Part shown: positions 5,642 to 5,895 of the stretch, piece by piece | Layout of the letters: each line of letters begins with the position of its first letter | How positions within the stretch are numbered: position 1 is the stretch's first letter | Assembly (NCBI GenBank): GCA_030591795.1 | Contig: JAUVAJ010000129.1 | Span: 1-5,895, forward strand | Origin: Desulfuromonadales bacterium | Lineage (GTDB): Bacteria > Desulfobacterota > Desulfuromonadia > Desulfuromonadales > UBA2294 | DNA length: 5,895 bases | Direction of reading: 5' to 3' | The notes under the pieces: generated by a model | What the model saw: the letters and a program-made list of their open reading frames with translations, nothing else | The model's database searches: none | What the model was told of the DNA's origin: nothing | Program-made: the position numbers and the translations under genes

Positions 5642-5895
5642 GTCCGGATCCTTGCAGGTGCGGTAAGCCGATCAAGGTTAACAGCTTCTTGTAGGTTGGC
5701 ATTTCGATGATTGCATCAGCCAGCTGTTCAACCGCCAGGTGCTTGTCCACGACCGGTATATGCGGTGTGACACCGAGCAGCTCGTCGGTAGCCAGCGAGG
5801 CGAGGGCGTGTGGTGCTTTATCCTCAGCCATATCGGGCTTGGCCGGCATGTCATTGATGATGTATCCGGCGGTTCGAATGCCCAGTTGCTGAGCA
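5619..5895 (-). CDS. bioD: Dethiobiotin synthetase, C-terminal part
   Basis: The frame is open from the window edge (first full codon at 5894) to TAA 5619, giving 91 residues that begin AQQLGIRTAGYIINDMPAKP. This matches the C-terminal third of BioD. E. coli BioD has the corresponding GLTLAGWVANDVTPP, in which the Asn of AND contacts the adenine of ATP, and the later GEIPWL corresponds to GVTPHIP here. BioD carboxylates 7,8-diaminononanoate with CO2 and ATP to close the ureido ring, directly after the BioA step, so its position just upstream of bioA with a 23-bp overlap strongly supports the call. The P-loop and catalytic residues lie outside the window. The C-terminus (from about LPHLQGSG, ending GHGCNHSN) extends past the conserved core and overlaps the bioA ribosome-binding site. 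Alone the fragment could be another P-loop synthetase of this fold, but context makes BioD much likelier. Confidence 0.85.
   Translation of the reverse strand, partial: AQQLGIRTAGYIINDMPAKPDMAEDKAPHALASLATDELLGVTPHIPVVDKHLAVEQLADAIIEMPTYKKLLTLIGLPHLQGSGHGCNHSN

Noticed and set aside
1..5895. CRISPR array, tRNA, rRNA or insertion sequence
   Set aside because: No short regularly spaced repeats, cloverleaf-like or rRNA-like stretches, or transposase motifs were seen; the only repeated element is the attC type.

Overview
The window looks like the distal end of a chromosomal (sedentary) integron cassette array on the left, joined to a conserved chromosomal operon on the right that contains the end of the biotin pathway. 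The organism is a Gram-negative bacterium, most likely a proteobacterium or a relative. The evidence is attC-type sites, a Sec-exported small protein and a membrane diguanylate cyclase of a family I associate with proteobacteria. BioA with an extra cysteine cluster makes a Desulfuromonadales-like bacterium one possibility, but the sequence does not fix the taxon.

Left part (1-2371, genes on +). The window opens inside an SMR-family (EmrE/Qac-like) multidrug exporter, whose stop codon touches an attC-like site (194-311). A second attC-like site of the same length (118 bp) lies at 2254-2371. The two share a 20-bp identical core and matching outer boxes. Between their crossover points is a 2.06-kb segment (306-2365) that behaves as one cassette but carries three genes: an AT-rich, lysine-rich helical protein of unknown function with an RN-x2-H motif, an alpha/beta hydrolase with a complete Ser-Asp-His triad (ATGA overlap with the first gene), and a small eight-cysteine YkgJ/CxxCxxCC-type metal-binding protein. 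Three genes in one cassette is unusual.

Junction (2372-2536). There is no gene here. A decayed third attC-like element (about 2419-2534) can be traced by its TAAC box, G-rich arm, CTAAATTG core and length. It ends almost at the stop codon of the first chromosomal gene. Two mutually exclusive inverted repeats sit within it.

Right part (2537-5895, genes on -). In transcription order these are bioD (3' end only), bioA, a small secreted protein with one calcium-binding-like loop, and a membrane-bound GGDEF protein. All four are co-directional; bioD and bioA overlap by 23 bp and the other gaps are about 40 bp, so they probably form one transcription unit. BioA makes 7,8-diaminononanoate and BioD closes its ureido ring to dethiobiotin. 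The two downstream genes have no obvious biotin role and may simply share the transcript.

No tRNA, rRNA, CRISPR array, insertion sequence or integrase gene is visible. From the attC orientation, intI and attI should lie to the left, outside the window.
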